A stretch of 30,000 nt of DNA from Chrysomallon squamiferum. Taxonomy: Eukaryota; Mollusca; Gastropoda; Neomphalida; Peltospiridae. The position numbers and the translations under genes are program-made. Shown here piece by piece: positions 8,740 to 19,304 of the stretch. Where the stretch lies: assembly GCA_012295275.1 (NCBI GenBank), contig CM022675.1:11177016-11207015 (forward strand), written 5' to 3'. The stretch's first letter is position 1. Each line of letters starts with the position of its first letter. The notes under the pieces are model-generated. The model ran no database searches. It was not told the DNA's origin and was given only the letters and a program-made list of their open reading frames with translations.

Positions 8740-9035
8740 GCGCTATTTGAAACTGTCGAAGAATTTAATTTTACTTCTCTCTCTCCGCTCACCCTGTCGC
8801 CAGCGATTTGTCCAAGAGCTATCCAGTTCAAACAGAACGGCGATATTGCTGAGAAAGATAAGCGCCTTTGATGTTGCATTTACGGCAGTTTTATCATTGT
8901 TTATAGTGGTGTGAGGCGGTGTGAGCCGCCCCGTACCCACTGCACCCGACAATCGATGGTAAATCAAACATGGGCTCCTCTTGTACACTGGGAGTCGTGA
9001 GAGAGCACGGCTTGTTCCAGCCTCTTTTTTCTTAG
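8740..9035. other. Unique GC-richer island with clustered factor-site-like words
   Basis: Microsatellite-free. AGATAAG at 8856-8862 (GATA-type), CCTTTGATGT at 8865-8874 (TCF/LEF-type) and ATTGTTTAT at 8896-8904 (Sox/Fox-type) lie within 50 bases. A GGCGG/CCGCC inverted pair follows at 8915-8930. The minus strand is open over 8743-8988 but resembles no known protein. Best read as a candidate enhancer or conserved non-coding element; single motif matches are weak evidence. Confidence 0.3.
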
Positions 9036-9036
9036 A

Positions 9037-9093
<57 letters not shown>

Positions 9094-9316
9094 CCCTCCC
9101 TCTCTCTTTTTTCATTTTCTTCTATTCTTTCTTATGTATTCGTCTTTACGTCTATTTTTTTTCTCTCCTTTTCTTTCTAACTTACTGTTTTTCCTTTAAT
9201 TTCTCTTTTTTTCTTCTTTTTTCTTTTTTCCTTATTTCATAAACCTTTAATATTTTTTTCTTCTTTACTTCTTTCATCGCATTTTCTTTCTTTTTTTTTT
9301 TTTTTTTTTTTTTTTT
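9036..9316. repeat. (CT)n then pyrimidine-rich tract and poly-T
   Basis: Clean CT dinucleotide at 9040-9090, then about 200 bases of nearly pure pyrimidine ending in a 26-base T run (9291-9316). Confidence 0.95.
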
Positions 9317-10384
9317 GCTTTAAATCATATTTTTTTTTCTATCTTTCTTTAAACAAAATTTATGTCTTTGCCATCAGCTAATGGAGAAAACTCTTAATAA
9401 AAATTTCCTGTTGTTTTTATCTCTTAATTCGTTATTTAACAGTAGAGTTCACATACTACAGCAAAACTGTTTCAATGCTAACAAAAAACAGTGCAACAAA
9501 AATTTGTAAATTTACATCAATCACCCTCTTGAAATTTACGAAATTAAAAATTGCTTATAATCTTTCTTGTATTTAAACACTTAAACAGTTAAACACTTAA
9601 GATCTGCTGAATATTAATCACAAATTAATCCCATCTTATTTCAACGAACCTTGCAATGTTTTACAAATGTCAATATTAGTTTTAAAAAGGAGAGTTTGTC
9701 GTGATATATACGTCACGGATGTATTTGGAAAGGAGCTCAGAGAGGAGACAGACTCCTACGTCCCCTAGAAAGGAAGCTAGGAGCCGATATGAGGACGAGA
9801 TCCGATTATCTGTCGTCACTAACCAGAATGACTTAATCACATAATCACCGTAATAAAACAGTTAAACGAAAATGAAGCGCCTACATACACGTAAAGTATA
9901 TATGCAAAATGACACCTGGTTTCATCTCTCCATAAATTATTAACTATCTCACTGAATAATGCAGAATATAACAAAATCGATCATGGTCATTTTAGTTTTA
10001 ACTGTTCAGTTAAAAAACGTTTTTCAAGCAATATATACACACCATACAAATAACATTCAAAACAGAATAAAACAACAGCAGCGAAACAGACATCGAATAA
10101 AACAAATTTCGATATAAATAGGCATAAAAATCATTTTCATATATTCTAGTTATATTCTGTGAGTTTCATTTTTTTATTATTTTTGAATAATTATATTTAT
10201 ATTTTATTCACAAAAGATACAAATTACTTTATTTAATTTATTGCATTTTAAGCTTTGCATATGAGAATATACGTTCAGTATTTTGGCAAGTTTCCAAATT
10301 TTTTTTTTTTTGACATATTTTACCCATTAAATAATATTATTCAACAATTTTATACTTTATGTGTTATTTTATGACACAAAAGCC
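9317..10384. other. About 1 kb of AT-rich sequence, largely free of microsatellites
   Basis: No coding frame of note. A GC-richer core at 9690-9850 holds TACGTCACG near 9709 (CRE-like half site) and an inverted pair CTCCTA (9753-9758) / TAGGAG (9778-9783). A 28-base word at 10048-10075 recurs exactly at 12275-12302. A T run lies at about 10300-10311. Confidence 0.5.
10048..10075. repeat. 28-bp word, first occurrence
   Basis: Begins AAATAACATTCAAAACAGAA and is identical over 28 bases to 12275-12302 in the same orientation. The flanks diverge at once. Remnant of a dispersed repeat of unknown class. Confidence 0.8.
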
Positions 10385-10437
10385 TATATAAAATAATAAA
10401 ACGAAAGCCTCTCTCTATATAAAATAATAAAACGAAA
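10385..10437. repeat. Two-copy 31-bp tandem duplication
   Basis: TATATAAAATAATAAAACG occurs at 10385 and again at 10416, joined by AAAGCCTCTCTC. The 22 shared bases are identical, so the duplication is recent. Confidence 0.9.
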
Positions 10438-10463
10438 ACCGAATACATTGGGTTTTTTTAATA

Positions 10464-10486
10464 CTCTCTCTCTCTCTCTCTCTCTC
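10464..10486. repeat. (CT)n short array
   Basis: About 23 bases of CT dinucleotide. Confidence 0.9.
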
Positions 10487-10760
<274 letters not shown>

Positions 10761-10837
10761 CTGTTTAAGAAATGTGAACATAGTTACTGCTGCTATAACT
10801 ACTAGCACTACTGTCAAAATAGCAAAGCATATAAGGC

Positions 10838-10839
10838 AA

Positions 10840-10877
<38 letters not shown>

Positions 10878-10896
10878 ATAATAATAATAATAATAA

Positions 10897-10927
<31 letters not shown>

Positions 10928-10958
10928 AAGAGAAACAAGAAGAACAACAACAACAAGA
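10838..10958. repeat. Trinucleotide mosaic ACT-AAT-AAG-AAC
   Basis: Four successive triplet arrays in constant phase: ACT to about 10876, AAT to about 10899, AAG to about 10931, then AAC. Each switch is a single-base change in the unit. The array is followed by GATATTAATCATGAGGATAT at 10966-10985, a word echoed at 17523. Confidence 0.95.
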
Positions 10959-11563
10959 ATGGTGATATTAATCATGAGGATATGATGACGATAACTAAAT
11001 AAAATTTAAAAATAAAGAACAGAATCAATAAAAAAAAAAAAGTGAACTAATACACTAATGTTAAAAATAAGAACTGAAATATCCACTATTCTTAGTGAAA
11101 ACAAACGAATAATCATATAAAATCACAAAGAATTTAAAAGAAAAGAAAACTTTGGTGTGAAATACATACATTTCGAACAAACGGATAAAACGTAAAATTC
11201 AAAATGGCGGATGATCGAACTTGTGTGTGTCTGCTTGTCAAGCTCCTCGTCAGAAATGGAGAAACAATAACCCGCTATTTAACTATATTTGATGAAGGTT
11301 GCTGTGTCAGGGGAGAAACGCATGTTATAAACATGATTTACAAATAATTATTCAGAATAGTTAAGGGCCATTTCGAGAAAAAAAAATTTACAACCATTCG
11401 CCATAAACTATGGGAGCAAACAGTCAACTTTGGAGTGGGACATTTAAGATCGAGAGGGACCGCATGACCGTTCATAGCTATCTTTTTATATTAACTGAGT
11501 AACTTTATACATATCTAGTCCTCAGCTAACTAAATTATAATGAATTATTTCCGTGTTAATGGC
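10959..11563. other. Unique AT-rich DNA with a small GC-richer core
   Basis: The core at about 11160-11470 includes AAAATGGCGG (11201-11210), a YY1-like word, near CGAACAAACGG and CTCCTCGTCAG. There is no convincing frame. Confidence 0.4.
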
Positions 11564-11589
11564 AAAAAAAAAAAAAAAAAAAAAAAAAA
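11564..11589. repeat. Poly-A run
   Basis: 26 consecutive A. Confidence 0.95.
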
Positions 11590-12165
11590 GAAAAGACCGA
11601 AAGATTTCTTAATAACGTATTGTTTCGAGTGTTAAATAAAACATGTATTGTAATATAGGTAATACTGCGTTTCAACTCACCTGTGCTGTTAGATGAGATT
11701 GTAAACGTGTAGTATTTGTTATGTCATAAATCTGCCACGTGTCTGAGTGAAAAAAAAAAAAAATCAATAAAAACAAAAGTTTGAACATGATACGAGTGTA
11801 ATATATTACATCGAGAAGGGCGAGAGCTGAAATATATTAAAACACTCGAGTTCGAAATATGTATATATATATATATATAAAAAAAGTAATAATAATACAA
11901 TATAATAATAATAATAAAGAAACCCCACCCCATCAAAACAACAGTTTATTTGAGTTATGTATTAATAAGATTTCTGTTAACAGAAATTCAAAGTGTTTCT
12001 CATTTTAATTTCAAAATGAAGTACAAATATGTATGTGTTGGAGTATTTCTACTTTCAACTCATATTACTACTACTGAAAGATTGTGGTATGTGTTATCCT
12101 GCCAGTGGGGATGAACTAAACCAAATAGTCCTTACTTCCGATCTCTCTCTGTCATTCCTTCTGTG
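11590..12165. other. AT-rich spacer with (AT)n and (AAT)n at 11860-11916
   Basis: Contains AT dinucleotide at about 11860-11878 and AAT units near 11888-11916. The remainder is unique and shows nothing recognisable. Confidence 0.5.
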
Positions 12166-12167
12166 TA

Positions 12168-12261
<94 letters not shown>
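12166..12261. repeat. (TGTC)n followed by (CT)n
   Basis: Five TGTC units grade at 12187 into about 75 bases of CT. Confidence 0.95.
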
Positions 12262-12263
<2 letters not shown>

Positions 12264-12274
12264 ACACAACATAA

Positions 12275-12302
12275 AAATAACATTCAAAACAGAATAAAAC
12301 AA
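12275..12302. repeat. 28-bp word, second occurrence
   Basis: Exact match to 10048-10075, lying directly after a CT array. Confidence 0.8.
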
Positions 12303-12460
12303 AATGTATATACATGCATAAAGTCTTAAAACTATGAATTTAAAAGGTATGTTACATAAAACATTTGTTTCTTTATTCAAGATATATGAGCCAAAATCTT
12401 TATTCATGTTTATGAAATTTAATTTTTTGTTGGAAAAAGATGTTGACAGAATATGATAAA
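12303..12460. other. AT-rich unique spacer
   Basis: Nothing recognisable. Confidence 0.4.
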
Positions 12461-12473
12461 ATATATATATATA

Positions 12474-12510
<37 letters not shown>

Positions 12511-12511
12511 T
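12461..12511. repeat. (AT)n followed by (ATT)n
   Basis: AT dinucleotide to 12476, then ATT units. Poly-Tyr frames are artefacts. Confidence 0.95.
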
Positions 12512-13020
12512 AACAAATGATACTCTGTTACATATATCTTCTTTTTCTACTTCTTTTTTCCCTTTTGTTTCTTCCTACACAATTTACCCATCAATCGCAA
12601 AAAAAAAAAAAAAAAAAAAAATGAAAGAAGTAGAAGAAAATTTAGACGAACCCGGTATCGTACTGACAGTACTTATACATCAGTGTTCACTATTTAGCCG
12701 ATGGCGTAAACTTAGTACGCATTACAACGAAAGCAAAAACACTAACAGTCAAGAGAGCTGTGGAGAAATTAATGTGTCTATTTTCGCTCTTTAAATTTAA
12801 CGGTAGTTCCACCGGCTAGAAACAATAGGTAACAATCGGCGATTTCTTTGTTCACCGCACAGTAATTTGTTTTGTCACGACTCTACTGTTTTGATAGAGT
12901 GTTATATAAACGGTTTTTGAAACTGGTGATTTCTCGTGGTGACGTATAAAACTAGACAGTTATGTCGAGTCATATAGCGATAAGAAAGAGAAGCAGCCGT
13001 CGTTTTGTTATGTAAAAGTT
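12512..13020. other. Unique segment with poly-A at 12599-12621
   Basis: After the A run, a plus-strand frame continues for 57 codons beyond MKEVEENLDEPG (stop near 12794) without family resemblance. At about 12941, TGACGTATAAAACT joins a CRE half-site to a TATAAAA word. The composition is balanced and free of repeats from 12640 to 13020, so it is a possible regulatory segment. Confidence 0.35.
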
Positions 13021-13110
13021 TTGTTTCTATTTTCTTTCTTTTTTCTTTTTAATTTTTTTAAATTTTATTATTTGTTTTTTCTTTATTTTTTATTTTTTTA
13101 TTTTTGTTGC
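13021..13110. repeat. T-rich low-complexity tract
   Basis: T runs broken by C and A. Confidence 0.85.
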
Positions 13111-13181
13111 AACACATTACGGCTGCTTTTGATAACAGAAGTGTTTTCTTTTATATGGAACAATATGTTAAGTCCAAAATT

Positions 13182-13232
13182 AACAACAACAACAGCAGCA
13201 ACAACAACAACAACAACAGTAACAACAACAAC

Positions 13233-13284
<52 letters not shown>

Positions 13285-13310
13285 GTAATAACAATAATAG
13301 TGACGATGAT
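13182..13310. repeat. (AAC)n-(AGC)-(AAT)n mosaic ending in GACGATGAT
   Basis: AAC units with AGC and AGT variants to about 13230, then AAT to about 13283, then AGTAAT and GACGATGAT. Poly-Asn and poly-Leu frames on both strands are artefacts. Confidence 0.95.
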
Positions 13311-13560
13311 GTTATAACGATCTTTTTTCCAAATGAATTTTTTTTGTAGTCATTCATTCATTCTTTCTTTCATTCATTCATCCGCTCATTATTATAATTT
13401 ATTTCCTACATTTCTAAAAAAGGAAATTTTATGATGATTAAGATAATGGTGACATTGTTTTATTACCACGGACTATAATGAATATAAAGAAAGAAACAGA
13501 GAAACAAAGAATTATAAGTGTTATAATCGTTTAAAGAGTAAAAGTTGTTTCTTTAGGAAA
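13311..13560. other. AT-rich spacer with (ATTC)n at 13351-13382
   Basis: Short ATTC run; otherwise nothing recognisable. Confidence 0.5.
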
Positions 13561-13735
13561 ATACAGAGAAGAACAGACAGAGTCATTGACAGACAGAGAA
13601 ACTGACAGAAAAACAGACAGGGACATCGATGGACACAGACACTGACAAACAGAAGGAGACACCTGAAAGAGAGACAGAGACACTGACAAAGACACTGACA
13701 AACAGACAGAGACACAGAAAGACTGGAATACAGGT
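13561..13735. repeat. Degenerate CAGA/GACACTGACAAA minisatellite
   Basis: ACAGACAGAG-type units mixed with GACACTGACAAA, which recurs near 13638, 13679 and 13691. Strongly purine plus C, with little T. Cys-Leu-Ser frames on the minus strand reflect the repeat. Confidence 0.8.
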
Positions 13736-13752
13736 CGACAACTATATTAATA

Positions 13753-13798
13753 TTTTTATTTTTTATTTTTATTTTTTTTTTTTTTTTTTTTTTTTTTT
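13753..13798. repeat. Poly-T-rich run
   Basis: Ends in a T run from about 13773 to 13798, followed by CGCG. Confidence 0.9.
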
Positions 13799-14196
<398 letters not shown>

Positions 14197-14253
14197 AAAA
14201 ACGGGTTTATAGTATGTGCAACTGAATATGTAAGTACGTAGTTTTTGTCTGCC

Positions 14254-14293
14254 TGTGTGTGTGTGTGTGTGTGTGTGTGTCTGCGTGTGTGTG
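14254..14293. repeat. (GT)n microsatellite
   Basis: GT dinucleotide with one CTGC interruption. Confidence 0.95.
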
Positions 14294-14469
14294 ACTCGAA
14301 TAATTATATGAATAGAAAAACAAGGGAATTAGAAATAGATTAATATATGTAAGATACATACAAATTACAGTCAGAACAGACATAATAAATAATAAATAAA
14401 TAAAAGAGCACTGAAAATTTAATAAAATAAAAAACACAAACATAGTAAATGTATGAAATAAATAAATTA
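14294..14469. other. AT-rich spacer
   Basis: A-rich with a short AAAT run near 14385-14402. Confidence 0.4.
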
Positions 14470-14494
14470 AATAATAATAATAATAAAATAAATA

Positions 14495-14571
<77 letters not shown>

Positions 14572-14586
14572 TAATAATAATAATAA
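14470..14586. repeat. (AAT)n/(AAAT)n microsatellite
   Basis: AAT units with an AAAT patch near 14485-14497 and one GAT unit near the right edge. Confidence 0.95.
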
Positions 14587-15095
14587 ACCATAAAGAGAAA
14601 CAATCAATAAAAGAAATAGAGTTTTTGTATTAACGTAATTAACACCTAACTCCCACAAATTTGGAAATGTCTAAGCGATGACAATGGAAAAAAAACAAAA
14701 CAAAAAAACAAACAACGTAAAACTGTTTTTGCGGTAAGAACAACGTGACTAAACATACGTATTTAAAGCATGCACAGATATATCAGATGATTGTTATACA
14801 TTAAAATGCTAATTTGCATATTTTAGATAGGTTGTGTCATTTGTGTGAGTTGCCTAGGTCACAACTTCCGATTTGAGATATATATATATACATATATATA
14901 CACATTATTTTTATTATTATTATTTTTTAAACGTACAGATTAAATTACAATAGGAAAATAATATCTCCATTAGCTTAATAGGTCACCTGTGCGTAGGTAT
15001 GTATTATGCAGAGCGATTGAAATAATATTTACTAACCCAAAACCTGACTAATCTGATGAAAGTTTGAAAGATATATGCAAAATAAAAAGCGACTG
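14587..15095. other. AT-rich unique DNA with (AT)n near 14876-14900
   Basis: No gene or RNA signal recognised. Confidence 0.5.
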
Positions 15096-15135
15096 TGAGA
15101 GAGAGAGAGATAGGTAGATAGATAGATAGACAGAT

Positions 15136-15225
<90 letters not shown>

Positions 15226-15228
15226 GGA

Positions 15229-15291
<63 letters not shown>

Positions 15292-15295
15292 TATT
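15096..15295. repeat. Compound (GA)n-(GATA)n-(GACA)n array
   Basis: GA to 15110, GATA with GGTA and GACA variants to about 15138, GA to about 15220, a GGAGGGAAGG interruption, GA to about 15278, then GACA to about 15290. GATA/GACA mixtures are a classic animal microsatellite type. Confidence 0.95.
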
Positions 15296-15714
15296 ATGGA
15301 GACAAATAAACACACAAATACATGACCTTACTTCTACGCTTTTAGTAATAATATACTTTATGTGTATAATATACCAACGTATATAATTTCGTTTTATTTA
15401 TATAACTTAAAATTTTGAAACTTTATCATCAAACTTTACTTTTCTTTCCTTTTTATTAACAACCTCTGTGAAATATAAGGAGATATTATTGCCTTAAAAC
15501 CACCCAAAGACTAAGGTTTATTTTTTTATATATATATTGTCCTATATACTTTCTCCTAGAGGCGTGTCATAAACAGAGTTTTATGGTGCATTATATTTTA
15601 ATGCTTTTGAAGGGTAAGTAAAGTTGTTGTCAATAAATTAAAATGTGCTTAAGTATTGCCAAGTGGAAGCGAGTATTGTGAAACAAACCTTTGGGCACGT
15701 ATTGCAATTTAAGT
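15296..15714. other. AT-rich unique DNA
   Basis: No tandem repeat or recognised gene. Confidence 0.45.
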
Positions 15715-15882
15715 GTCTGCATATCCTGTGTACGTCGTGTCTGTATATCCTGTGTACGTCGTGTCTGTATATCCTGTGTACGTCGTGTCTGTATATCCTG
15801 TGTACGTCGTGTCTGTATATCCTGTGTACGTCGTGTCTGTATATCCTGTGTACGTCGTGTCTGCATATCCTGCGTACGTAAG
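15715..15882. repeat. 24-bp minisatellite, seven units
   Basis: Units start at 15715 and every 24 bases to 15859. Each contains CATATCCTGTGTACGTCG or its TATATCC variant. The inner five units are identical. The first and last carry C (GCATATCC) where the inner units carry T, and the last also has CGTACGTAAG at its end. Because 24 is divisible by three, several frames on both strands are open through it (eight-residue repeats such as CLYILCTS). There are no unique spacers, so it is not a CRISPR array. Confidence 0.97.
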
Positions 15883-15926
15883 GTCTCTCTGTGTGTGTGT
15901 GCGTATGTGTGTATAAGTGTGTGTGA
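15883..15926. repeat. (GT)n imperfect tract
   Basis: GT dinucleotide with GCGTAT and ATAAGT interruptions, adjoining the minisatellite. Confidence 0.85.
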
Positions 15927-16008
15927 TAGAGAGATAAAGACAGATTAAAAAAGGAGGTGAGATGATGAACGAATTAAGCGAGACAACAGAACATATAATA
16001 CTGGTCAA

Positions 16009-16047
<39 letters not shown>

Positions 16048-16090
16048 CATAATATAAATTAATAATAATAATAATAATAAATAAATTAAT

Positions 16091-16121
<31 letters not shown>

Positions 16122-16160
16122 AATAAATAATTGAAATAAAATAAAATAAAATAAAATAAT
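16009..16160. repeat. (AAT)n, (AAAT)n and (AAAAT)n succession
   Basis: AAT units with an ATCATAATATAAATT interruption, then AAAT near 16112-16132 and AAAAT near 16137-16158. Unit length grows by one A at each switch. Confidence 0.95.
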
Positions 16161-16309
16161 AAAAATATTTCATAGAACAAGCAATCAGACAATGAATTGC
16201 ATCAGACACTGCTTTGCTTATGGTGACGCAATTTCCGATAAGACACTAGACAGTCAGCAACCTAGCCTAGGTAAATCAGTCGAGTGATCAACCAGCCAAT
16301 GATTGTACA
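16161..16309. other. Unique segment with degenerate CAGTCA/CAACCA words
   Basis: Recurring CAGTCAG, AATCAGTC, CAACCAGCC and CAGGCAAC words suggest an eroded short-period repeat. CCTAGCCTAGG at 16261-16271 is a perfect palindrome around a central C. Confidence 0.4.
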
Positions 16310-16550
16310 AGAAACCAGGCAACAATCTACAAGCCAGTCACTGCACAACAATCCAAAAAAAATAAACAACAAACTCTACAATCAGTGAAACCAGTAAACG
16401 AAAGACAAGAAAGCAAATCCAAGACAACAATGAATACACCCCCACAAAAAATCCTCAAACAAAACCCACCATCAACAAAAAAAACAAACAAAAAAAACAA
16501 ACAAACAAAAAAAAACAACGAAAATAAACATTACAAAAAACATCAAAATT
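16310..16550 (+). repeat. A+C-rich strand-asymmetric block
   Basis: The plus strand is almost entirely A and C over about 240 bases, including CAAAC/CAAAAAAA units near 16475-16515. A plus-strand Lys/Asn/Thr-rich frame (16385-16747) crosses it and runs on into unique sequence. I see no recognised domain in that frame. Confidence 0.7.
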
Positions 16551-16888
16551 TTCTGTTACCTGTGTGCGTGTATTGTCTTTGTACGTTGAATGTACGTACG
16601 TATATATATCCATTTACATACGCACAACTGTTTCCACGAATGCAGTTTATAGATCTAGCGGGTTCTACTATGATGATGCAGAAACATACGAAAACTGATT
16701 TTTCAGATGAAACAAAAAGTCATAACGGAAACGTTCAACCCTGTTAATGGCAATAATAAACAAATAAACGTACATTTACAATACGTCTTGAGAATATTTG
16801 TGGGGTTTTGTATTGACAGCTGAACGGTTATTGCACTGACCTAAGAAATTAAACGGACAAACACGTTTTTTATATACGTCTCACTTAG
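16551..16888. other. Unique AT-rich segment
   Basis: Includes a GTACGTTGAATGTACGTACG patch near 16582-16601. No recognised gene. Confidence 0.4.
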
Positions 16889-16976
16889 TGAGGAGATTAA
16901 AAAAAAAAAGAAAAAAGGCAAAAAAAAAGTAAAAGATAAAAACAAAAAAAATGAAAAACAAATGATAGAAAATGAA
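16889..16976. repeat. Polypurine A-rich tract
   Basis: A runs separated by single G and a few C and T. Confidence 0.8.
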
Positions 16977-17014
16977 TGACGTCAGTAATAATACAATAAC
17001 GTCAATCTATAAAA
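16977..17014 (+). promoter_or_regulatory. CRE, half-CRE and TATA-like module
   Basis: TGACGTCA (16977-16984) is a full palindromic cAMP response element. AACGTCAA follows at about 16999-17006 and TATAAAA at 17008-17014. The order and spacing resemble a CREB-responsive core promoter pointing right, but no downstream exon is recognised. Confidence 0.3.
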
Positions 17015-17308
17015 CTGCATATGTTATTTTTCTTCTTGTGTTCATTATAATATACGTTGAGAGTACGATCTCGGTTGCATAGTAATGATGATGTATTATG
17101 TATTCTCCATACCGAACCATGTGTACTAAATACACGAAGGAACAGAATAATTGTTTAACTACACCTGAAAAGAGTAACAAGTGATTCTTTTGAGCGTTTT
17201 TAAATGATAATAATAAGAAAGAAATAAAAACAAAGAGAAGAAGAAAAAAAAAGATGGAAATCCACTGTCGCCAGACTGAGACTATAGTAATTGTGGAAAC
17301 TGTGATTC
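17015..17308. other. Unique AT-rich segment
   Basis: No recognised signal apart from a purine run near 17216-17255. Confidence 0.4.
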
Positions 17309-17325
17309 AAAAAAAAAAAAAGCCG

Positions 17326-17356
<31 letters not shown>

Positions 17357-17358
17357 TT
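17309..17358. repeat. Poly-A, (TTTA)n, poly-T cluster
   Basis: A13 at 17309-17321, TTTA units, then about 19 T. The A and T runs are complementary and close together. Confidence 0.85.
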
Positions 17359-17410
17359 GGCTAAAATATTACAATTGCATTTGATAAGGAAAGTATTTAA
17401 TATAAAAAAA

Positions 17411-17535
17411 TAATAATAATAATAAACTCGAGAATTACCACTACTAGTGCAGCTACTATTACAACTACTACTGCTACTAATATCACTGCTGCTGCTTCTT
17501 CAACAACTACTACTACTACTAATATTAATCAAGAG
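17411..17535. repeat. (AAT)n then degenerate (ACT)n
   Basis: Short AAT run, then ACTACTAGTGCAGCTACTATT-type triplets (ACT with GCT, ACA and TTC variants) to about 17521. It ends in AATATTAATCAAGAGGATGA, which resembles 10966-10985. Confidence 0.8.
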
Positions 17536-17695
17536 GATGACGATGATGATATTAATAATCATATTGCTGGTGTAAGCAGGATGAAATCTGAGATCTTATA
17601 TATTCAAATGAACGCTTTAAGTCATTACTACAATAATGTATTCAGTAGCGAATTATCTATTTATTATTCCTTATAATCACACATTTCTCAATTGT
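17536..17695. other. Spacer with GATGAT run
   Basis: Starts with GACGATGATGAT and is otherwise unique. Confidence 0.4.
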
Positions 17696-17758
17696 AGAGG
17701 TAGTAGTAGTAGTGGTAGTAATAGTAGTAGTAGTAGCAGTAGCAATAGAATAGTAGTC

Positions 17759-17790
<32 letters not shown>

Positions 17791-17815
17791 TAGCATAGTA
17801 GTATCATCATCATAA
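17696..17815. repeat. Degenerate (AGT)n
   Basis: AGT triplets with GGT, AAT and AGC variants, ending in ATCATCATC. It is the reverse-complement motif of the ACT array about 180 bases to the left. Confidence 0.9.
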
Positions 17816-17875
17816 ATGTCTAGTACAGCAACAGTGATAATAATGCATTATTATATCACATTATTATTATAATCA

Positions 17876-17937
17876 TCATCATTATCATTATCATTTATAT
17901 TATTATTATTATGATTATTATTATTATTATTATTATA

Positions 17938-17994
<57 letters not shown>

Positions 17995-17996
17995 TA
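17876..17996. repeat. (ATC)/(ATT)n microsatellite
   Basis: CATCATCATTATCATTATC grades into clean ATT to 17996. Confidence 0.95.
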
Positions 17997-18418
17997 CAAT
18001 AACTGTTTCACTGTTTGAAATAAATGATGTTAATATTTTCATTATGCGAAATGCAAAGAGAAAGTCCCAGAATTGTAATGAGCTGACCAGTTATTTTTTT
18101 ATTAAGTGGGTTAGACTCTGAAACTCATTTTACGATTTGTTTGTATTGCAAAACAGTGGCTTTTAGTCTTATCAGATTTTCTAGCGATATAAACTTCTCC
18201 ATAGTAATGTGTGTAGTAGATTAGTGGAAGCAAGTAAAACTGACTCATGCAGTGTAGTGATTTTGCTATCATAGGTAAAACAAAGAGTTAAATACTGATG
18301 TAATTAGTACATGTACGCTGGTGTATTTTTTCCATTTATTATTATTTTTTTTTTTCCTGTTATATTATCATTAGTGATGATATGTTAATCTAATCTATCG
18401 CTATCTGCACGCTATCTG

Positions 18419-18420
<2 letters not shown>
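17997..18420. other. Unique segment
   Basis: About 420 bases without significant tandem repeats, apart from a short ATT/T run near 18338-18356. TTAAGTGGGTT at 18102-18112 recurs at 21889 and 22628. No gene recognised. Confidence 0.4.
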
Positions 18421-18489
<69 letters not shown>

Positions 18490-18540
18490 TTCTCTTTATC
18501 TATCTCTCTTTCTTTTTTCTTTCTCTCTGTTTGTCTTTCT
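18421..18540. repeat. (CT)n and pyrimidine-rich tract
   Basis: CT dinucleotide with TTTCT interruptions from about 18468 on. Confidence 0.95.
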
Positions 18541-18799
18541 TTAATATTTTTCTGTTGATGTAATATCAGTTGTTTGATGTTTTACAAAGACCGATAATGT
18601 TTTTCTTATAACACAAACAAACATAAATTTATATAATAAATAAATTTGATGAGAGAAGATACACACAGAGATAAAATTTAAAAAAATAAAAAAAAGAAGT
18701 AGAAAAGGGAAAAAAAGAACCATAAAAAGCATAAATGTTAAAAAAACACTACAAATGAATAAAATATATATATCTAATAAACAAATAAATCAATGAAAC
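18541..18799. other. AT-rich spacer
   Basis: A-rich, with no homology to the corresponding flank of copy A. It therefore marks the end of the dispersed repeat. Confidence 0.4.
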
Positions 18800-19054
18800 T
18801 AACTTGATTATAATGATATCGTATTGTGTGTGGCAGCTGTACCAGTAACAAAACACAAATAAATTATTGATATCAGACAACTATCGATATACCACAACAC
18901 ATTTACAGATGACCAATCGATCGGTTAAAGTTATTTATAGTCGAAACTAAAATTATATACACATGCGTTTGTTATTTTTCCTTTCGTTTACAGCTTCTCA
19001 TTATTATTAATATGATTATGATTATGATGATTATTGTTGTTGTTGCTGCCGTTG
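18800..19054 (-). repeat. Dispersed repeat, copy B (inverted)
   Basis: Reverse complement of copy A. Shared words on this strand are TTGTGTGTGGCAGCTGTACC, CACAAATAAATTATTGATATC, GACCAATCGATCGGTTAAAG, GTTATTTATAGTCGAAACT and CCTTTCGTTT. TTGTTGTTGTTGCTGCCGTT at 19034-19053 matches the left flank of copy A exactly. Between core and flank lie ATT/ATG units (18992-19033), where copy A has TAAAA/TAAA units. Neither copy codes for protein. Confidence 0.85.
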
Positions 19055-19304
19055 TCGTCGTCGTTGTCATGCAAAAAATGAAGTTTCCAAACTTCCAACT
19101 TTATTTTAACGATACTGTATTTATCTTTCTTGTATTTATGTAAGCTGTATCACCAAACAAGCTTCAAAATTGCTGCTAGTGTTTTAAACCCAGATATCTA
19201 AAACATTATTTTGTACACTATATTGAAAGTTTATATTACAAAATTTATAAATAAAAAAAAAAATTAAAAAAATTAAAAATCATCATTATCATATACTTTT
19301 CAAA
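19055..19304. other. AT-rich unique spacer
   Basis: Starts with GTCGTCGTCGTTGTC-like triplets; the rest is unremarkable. Confidence 0.4.

Noticed and set aside
12624-12794. 57-codon tail starting MKEVEENLDEPG as a small protein
   Set aside because: No signal peptide, domain or family resemblance, and the length is within chance for balanced sequence.
15715-15882. Regularly spaced repeat that might be taken for a CRISPR array
   Set aside because: The units are directly contiguous with no unique spacers, and the surroundings are eukaryotic.
16385-16747. 120-codon plus-strand frame containing FIDLAGS, like the kinesin switch-II DLAGSE
   Set aside because: Only seven residues fit. No P-loop, no other kinesin motif, and the first half is a translation of the A+C-rich block.
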